A DNA stretch of 64,000 nucleotides, from assembly GCA_032622095.1 (NCBI GenBank), contig CP136061.1, positions 88,530,983-88,594,982 on the forward strand. Reading direction: 5' to 3'. How positions within the stretch are numbered: the first letter of the stretch is position 1; each line of letters opens with the position of its first letter. A program made the position numbers and the translations under genes. This document shows, one piece after another, positions 57,849-64,000 of this stretch. The notes under the pieces were generated by a model that was given only the letters and a program-made list of their open reading frames with translations, did not search any database and was not told the DNA's origin. Origin of the DNA: Siphonodentalium dalli. Taxonomy: Eukaryota; Mollusca; Scaphopoda; Gadilida; Siphonodentaliidae.

Positions 57849-58590
57849 ATTAATACAAATCTACGATTCTCGACCGATCGGGACGAAACTTGGTACGTGT
57901 GTGTAATTTGACCAGGCGGTGAACGTTGTCGTATTGGCATGCCCGTGCGGCGCCCGCTTCGCGCATGCGCAGACGAGATCTCGGAAACGGGTGGAGCTAT
58001 CGACTTGAAATTTGGTATGTGAATGTATCTTGCCCCGGATACGAATTTTATCGGGTCGCCGAGCCCGTGCGACGCCAGCTTCGCGCATGCGCAGACGAGA
58101 TCTCGGAAACGGGTGGAGCTATCGACTTGAAATTTGGTATGTGAATGTATCTTGCCCCGGATACGAATTTTATCGGGTCGCCGAGCCCGTGCGACGCCAG
58201 CTTCGCGCATGCGCAGACCAGATGTCGGAAACGGGTAGAGCTATCGACTTGAAATTTGGTTTTTGAAACGGGTGGAGCTATCGACTTGAAATTTGGTATG
58301 TGAATGTATCTTGCCCCGGATACGAATTTTATCGGGTCGCCGAGCCCGTGCGACACCAGCTTCGCGCATGCGCAGACGAGATCTCGGAAACGGGTGGAGC
58401 TATCGACTTGAAATTTGGTATGTGAATGTATCTTGCCCCAGATACGAATTTTATCGGGTCGCCGAGCCCGTGCGACGCCAGCTTCGCGCATGCGCAGACC
58501 AGATCTCGGAAACGGGTAGAGCGATCGACTTGAAATTTGGTTTTTGAATAGCCCGGATGAATAGCCCGGACAACGTCGGGCTCATCGGCT
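57757..58590 (-). repeat. 122-bp satellite-bearing repeat, left copy (inverted)
   Basis: Read on the minus strand: CCGATGAGCCCGACGTTGTC near 58585, then 122-bp units (measured 57994 to 58116), then CGTACCAAGTTTCGTCCCGA, a GACA run (57796-57850) and TCTTCAAAATATATATGAGA. Each unit has GCGCATGCGC. Overlapping frames on both strands are artefacts of the repeat. Confidence 0.85.
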
Positions 58591-60600
58591 AGTTATTATT
58601 ATATTTCCATTCCTTCCAGTCTGACTCCCTCTACACTTAATGAAGAGTGGGCGCGAAAAAAGGGAGCAAACTTAACAAAAGCCCTTGGGCTTGTTGTTTA
58701 ATCCCTTTTCCAATCCAACAATCATTTATCCTATTCTGTTTTTATTGTCAACACTTTGTCAAATGTATATATGTTATTATGATTGAAATAAAATATGTTT
58801 ACACTAAAAGAAATACCAAACCGTGAACAACTTGCAATGCCACGTATTTTGGTGTTTTTGAATGTGACTGTACCCATACAATAACATATCAAAAATCCCA
58901 GGATGGGAAAGTCGTCAATTTTTGGTCAAAAGACTGGAATATGTGAAAAAAAAAATGGCGAGAATGGGAATTTTGTTAGTATACACATATGACGACCACA
59001 AATGCTCAGTCGAGTTTCAGGACTAATTATGGCCACTCCATAACATATTTGAAAATTACATTCGTTTCATGGAGGGAAAGTCGTTATTCTTGGGTAGAAA
59101 TGTATAAAATAAAATAAAAAACATGTAAGAAAATGGTGAAAATTGTAATTTTTTCCCAGTAACCAGGTAACGGGCTTCCCCCAGGATCCATTTTTGTTCG
59201 TTTCTGCTCAACTATTACGATTTTAAAAAGATGTCCGTATATGTAACAGGCAATATGGTGGCCAAGATAGACTCCATTTACGGGAGTATAACCGGCTCAC
59301 TTCAATGTCGTCTAAATTTGTAAGTGTGACAGACAACTGCAGAAAACCGCATTTTTTTTGTTACCATTAAATATGCTTGTCATTTCATGCATCCAACCCT
59401 AAGCTGATAAAAATAAATCATGCCCCGAGGGTTAGACAAATCGGTGTTTCTAAAGATTTCAACATGACGGCGAAAATTGCAATCGGAATTCAAGTGCTTT
59501 TGGTTGAATTTTCAATAAAACTTAACACATGTTAACGATAGTAATAACAACCCAATTCATTTCCATGTTGTCCTATATAAGTATGTAACAATGTGCTTAC
59601 CCACCACATGCAATTGTGACAGTTCTAATTTGTTCCATGAATATCTTCAATTCCACAATGTCATATGTCGCTAGATCAGTATTCAATTAATACCAGCTTG
59701 TCCCAAATAACATAACATGATTAAATGTTAGTTGAGACAAAATATAAGTTTTGCGTGATTTTTTTTTAAACGGACAAGATGGAAATATGTTTGTTCGTGT
59801 GAAGCATAAAGTGGAAATTATGTAATTATGCTGTATTCCCAATTCTCTCATAATAAAAAACACACTCGTTGCAAACGAGCCGCACCGTTACCAGACTAGC
59901 GTTTATTGGAAACATGAAAACTGCATTCCAGTGGGCATATGGAACATTTACATTGAGTACAATTTTACAATCTACCTGGTCTGCGACGACGGTCAGGAAA
60001 AACCTCCTTTTATTTTTTTTTAGGAGGAAACCTGTTTTCCGAAACCCAATCAAAGCCGCAGCTCAAATGTTCGGAAATTCATCTGTACAAAGAGTTAGAA
60101 GTTGTAGTAGGTCGAAAAGATCGAGAGATCTTCTCCATCACCCTCAATTTGTTGTTTTGATGTGATCTTGCATAACAAAAGCCCACCAAAAGTCTAAAAT
60201 GTCCGACCGTGGCAAATTGTTGATTGGATAGAGCCCACGAGCTTTAATAAGGGATGGAGAGTACACGATGTGTCCCTGCTGAGGTTGATGATGAAGTTGA
60301 TGATGAAGCTGGGCGAGCCTGGAGTGGTGCGCTGAAACGGAGAACGGGGCCCCCGTTAAAAGCATGTATTCGTTTTGTTAGTTAGTTAAAAGTATGTATA
60401 TGTATAAACGCAAGCAGGAAAACAATTGCTATGCACTGAGAGAGTTTGCATGAGCTATGGAATGTTGTTGCATGTTTTTTCGTCCCGCCCTACCTCCCCG
60501 TGGCACGGGCGTAGGTGAAAGCATATGTTGACAAATTTTATATACAATGTTATTTAGACTTCAATGACTGAAATAAATCTGAACGACAATGAACAAGAGA
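58591..60600. other. Gene-free stretch
   Basis: AT-rich. A 75-codon minus-strand frame (59826-60053) and others have no recognisable features. No RNA gene was recognised. Confidence 0.4.
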
Positions 60601-60621
60601 GGATATACATATATATATATA

Positions 60622-61463
60622 CTAGAAGGTGACCCGACTTCGTCCGGGCTTTGACCATGAATTGTCCATTTTGAAGGTCAAGGTCAAGTGGGGTCACGAT
60701 TTGACCAGTCCAAAACACTGCCCGGACAAATGTACCCGACAAACGTGCCCGTCGAAATCCATCCGGTTTTACCCGATTTGACCTTGAATTGATCATTTTG
60801 AAGGTCAAGGTCAGGTCGGGGTCACGATTTTACCGGTCCAAAACAATCAGTGGACAAAAGTAACCCCACGTACCCGACTTCGTCCGGGCTTTGAACTTGA
60901 ATTGTTCATTTTGAAGGTCAAGGTCAAGTGGGGTAACGATTTGACCAGTCCAAAACACTGCCAGGACAAAAGTAACCGACAAACGTGCCCGTCGAAATTC
61001 AACCTGTTCTACCCGATTTGACCTCGAATTGATCATTTTGAAGGTCAGGTCGCGGTCACGACTCGACCCGCCCAAAACACTCAGTTGACAAAAGTAACCC
61101 CACGTATCAAATTTCGTCGAAATCCCATCAAAATTCGCGATTTGACCTTGAATTCACCCGATTTCAAGATCACGGTCACGTCGCACGGGCAAATGAATAT
61201 GCGTATGAGACTCCCCATACGAAAGTACCACCACATACCAAGTTTCATCGAAATCCCGTGATATTCGGGCGTTTGACCTTGAAATGACCCGATATCAAGG
61301 TCAAGGTCACGTCACACGGGCAAATTAATAGGCCTATGCCCGTTCCCGGCCGAAAATACCCCCACATACCAAGTTTCATCGAAATCGGCTCGGTCCTTTT
61401 AGAGTTCATCGCGAACAGACACACAGACACACAGACAGACAGATCTTCCAAAATATATAATAG
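60622..61463 (+). repeat. Dispersed repeat of the GACTTCGTCCGGGC family
   Basis: Starts ACTAGAAGGTGACCCGACTT. It contains two units with a period of about 238 bp (CCGACTTCGTCCGGGCTTTGA at 60633 and 60871) rich in AAGGTCAAGGTCA words. It then has CATACCAAGTTTCATCGAAA, a CAGA run (61422-61442) and TCTTCCAAAATATATAATAG. It has the same head-to-tail plan as the neighbouring 122-bp family but a different sequence. Confidence 0.75.
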
Positions 61464-64000
61464 ACTAGCCGATGAGCCCGACGTTGTCCAGGCTATTCAA
61501 AAACCGACGAAATTTGTATCCGGGGCAAGATACATTCACATAGCAAATTTCAAGTCGATAGCTCCACCCGTTTCCGAGATCTGGTCTGCGCATGCGTGAA
61601 GCTGGCGTCGCACGGGCTCGGCGACCCGATAAAATTCTTATCCGGGGCAAGATACATTCACATACCAAATTTCAAGTCGATAGCTCCACCCGTTTCCGAG
61701 ATCTCGTCTGCGCATGCGCGAAGCTGACGTCGCACGGGCTCGGTGATCCGATAAAATTCTTATCCGGGGCAAGATACATTCACATACCAAATTTCAAGTC
61801 GATAGCTCCACCCGTTTCCGAGATCTCGTCTGCGCATGCGCGAAGCTGACGTCGCACGGGCTCGGCGACCCGACAAAATTCGTATCCGGGGCAAGATACA
61901 TTCACATACCAAATTTCAAGTCGATAGCTCCACCCGTTTCCGAGATCTCGTCTGCGCATGCGCTAAGCGGGCGCCGCACGGGCTCGCCAATACGACAACG
62001 TTCACCGCCTGGTCAAACTACACTCACGTACCAAGTTTCGTCCCGATCGGTTGAGAATCGTAGATTTGTATTAATGACAGACAGACAGACAGACAAACAA
62101 ACAAACACACAGAGGTCTTCAAAATATATATGAGACTATCCGATGAGCCCGACGTTGTCCGGGCTATTCAAAAACCAAATTTCAAGTCGATAGCTCTACC
62201 CGTTTCCGAGATCTGGTCTGCGCATGCGCGAAGCTGGCGTCGCACGGGCTCGGCGACCCGATCAAATTCGTATCCGGGGCAAGATACATTAACATACCAA
62301 ATTTCAAGTCGATAGCTCCACCCGGTTCCGAGATCTCGTCTGCGCATGCGCTGCACGGGTGTCGCACGGGCTCGCCAATACGACAACGACCACCGCCTGG
62401 TCAAACTACACACTCGTACCAAGTTTCGTCCCGATCGGTCGAGAATCGTAGATTTGTATTAATGACAGACAGACAGACAAACAGACAGACAGAGGTCTTC
62501 AAAATATATATGAGACTAGCCGATGAGCCCGACGTTGTCCGGGCTATTCAAAAACCAAATTTCAAGTCGATAGCTCCACCCGTTTCCGTGATCTGGTCTG
62601 CGCATGCGCGAAGCTGGCGTCGCACGGGCTCGGCGACTCAATACAATTCGTATCCGGGGCAAGATACATTCACATACCAAATTTCAAGTCGATAGCTCCA
62701 CTCGCTTCCGAGATCTGGTCTGCGCATGCGCGAAGTTGGCGTCGCACGGGCTCGGCGACCCGATAAAATTCGTATCCGGGGAAAGATACATTCACATAGC
62801 AACTTTCAAGTCGATAGCTCCACCCGTTTCCGAGATCTCGTATGCGCATGCGCGAAGCGGGCGCCGCACGGGCATGCCAATGCGACAACGTTCACCGCCT
62901 GGTCAAACTACACACACGTACCAAGTTTCGTCCCGATCGGTCGAGAATCGTAGATTTGTATTAATGACAAACATACAGACACACATACAGACAAACATAC
63001 AGACAGAGGTCTTCAAAATATATATGAGACTAGCCGATGAGCCCGACGTTGTCCGGGCTATTAAAACACCAAATTTCAAGTCGATAGCTATTCAAAAACC
63101 AAATTTCAAGTCGATATCTCCAGCCGTTTCCGAGATCTGGTCTGCGCATGCGTCACACGGGCTCGGCGTCACACGGGCTCGGCGACCCGATAAAATTCGT
63201 ATCCGTGGCAAGATACATTCACATACCAAATTTCAAGTCGATAGCTCCACCCGTTTCCGAGATCTCGTCTGCGCATGCGCGAAGCTGGCGTCGTACGGGC
63301 TCGGCTACCAGATAAAATTCGTATCCGGGGCAAGATACATTCACATAGCAAATTTCAAGTCGATAGCTCCACCCGTTTCCGAGATCTCGTCTGCTCTACC
63401 CAGCCCGACGATTTCAAGTCGATAGCTCTACCCGTTTCCGAGATCTGGTCTGCGCATGTGCGAAGCTGGCGTCGCACGGGCTCGGCGACCCGATAAAATT
63501 CGTATTCGGTGCAAGATACATTCACATACCAAATTTCAAGTCGATAGCTCCACCCGTTTCCGAGATCTCGTCTGCGCATGCGCGAATCTGGCGTCGCACG
63601 GGCTCGGCGACCCGATAGAATTCGTATCCGGGGCAAGATACATTCACATACCAAATTTCAAGTCGATAGCTCCACCCGTTTCCGAGATCTCGTCTCGATA
63701 GCTCTACCCGTTTCCGAGATCTGGTCTGCGCATGCGCGAAGCTGGCGTCGCACGGGCTCGGCGACCCGATAAAATTCGTATCCGGGGCAAGATACATTCA
63801 CATACCAAATTTCAAGTCGATAGCTCCACCCGGTTCCGAGATCTCGTCTGCGAATGCGCGAAGATGGCGTCGCACGGGCTCGGCGACCCGATAAAATTCG
63901 TATCCGGGGCAAGATACATTCACATAGCAAATTTCAAGTCGATAGCTCCACCCGTTTCCGAGATCCCGTCTGCGCATGCGCGAAGCGGGCGTCGCACGGG
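61464..64000 (+). repeat. Tandem 122-bp satellite-bearing repeats, higher-order array
   Basis: Four composite units begin with GATGAGCCCGACGTTGTCC(A/G) near 61469, 62141, 62518 and 63037. The first three end in a GACA-type run plus TCTTCAAAATATATATGAGA; the fourth runs off the window. Inside each are one to several 122-bp subunits, about 16 in all, with the GCGCATGCGC palindrome. It is opposite in orientation to 57757-58590. All open frames here are repeat artefacts. Confidence 0.9.

Noticed and set aside
57770-64000. Many overlapping open frames of 60-273 codons on both strands
   Set aside because: They all derive from the 122-bp GC-rich repeat, whose phase leaves several frames open. Opposite-strand frames overlap and none has a domain.

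Overview
This is an AT-rich animal genome window that contains almost no ordinary host genes. The organism is most likely a marine mollusc, plausibly a bivalve. That is inference from the repertoire: mollusc-style pol proteins, Penelope-like, piggyBac-like and PIF/Harbinger-like remnants, FLYWCH and THAP exons, and dispersed repeats ending in runs of GGAC or CAGA. No rRNA, genuine tRNA, CRISPR array or bacterial operon was seen.

Layout. 1-5065: a palindromic, head-to-head element whose arms (about 2 kb) each encode a zinc-finger P-loop ATPase; the plus copy is intact and the minus copy is frameshifted. 5066-13079: mostly gene-free, with one TIR element (7510-7989) and small repeats. 13080-19137: a fold-back AT palindrome, then a 2,677-bp tandem duplication that doubles a FLYWCH exon. 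19540-25784: a decayed LINE fragment, then a nearly intact LINE (open frame of about 1,160 codons, minus strand) inside an 18-bp target-site duplication. 26432-42167: a Harbinger-like remnant split by a TTAA-flanked piggyBac-like element, which holds module A (27906-41475). 42590-46380: a broken LINE. 47820-57744: a Penelope-like element split by module B (48003-56946). 57770-64000: 122-bp satellite-like arrays in two orientations, around a gene-free stretch and a second repeat family.

The organising theme is nesting and inversion. Modules A and B are collinear in opposite orientation in three blocks and share an internal tRNA-derived SINE with the same target duplication, so they descend from one copy. 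They differ by insertions, and for one of these (51829-53210) module A keeps the empty target site. The genes do not form a pathway; each is a mobile-element gene or fragment. The most interesting candidate for an undescribed system is the palindromic ATPase element at the left edge. A recurrent AATAAAGAGCGTT-type motif and the twin 69-nt hairpins at 52081-52286 are secondary candidates.
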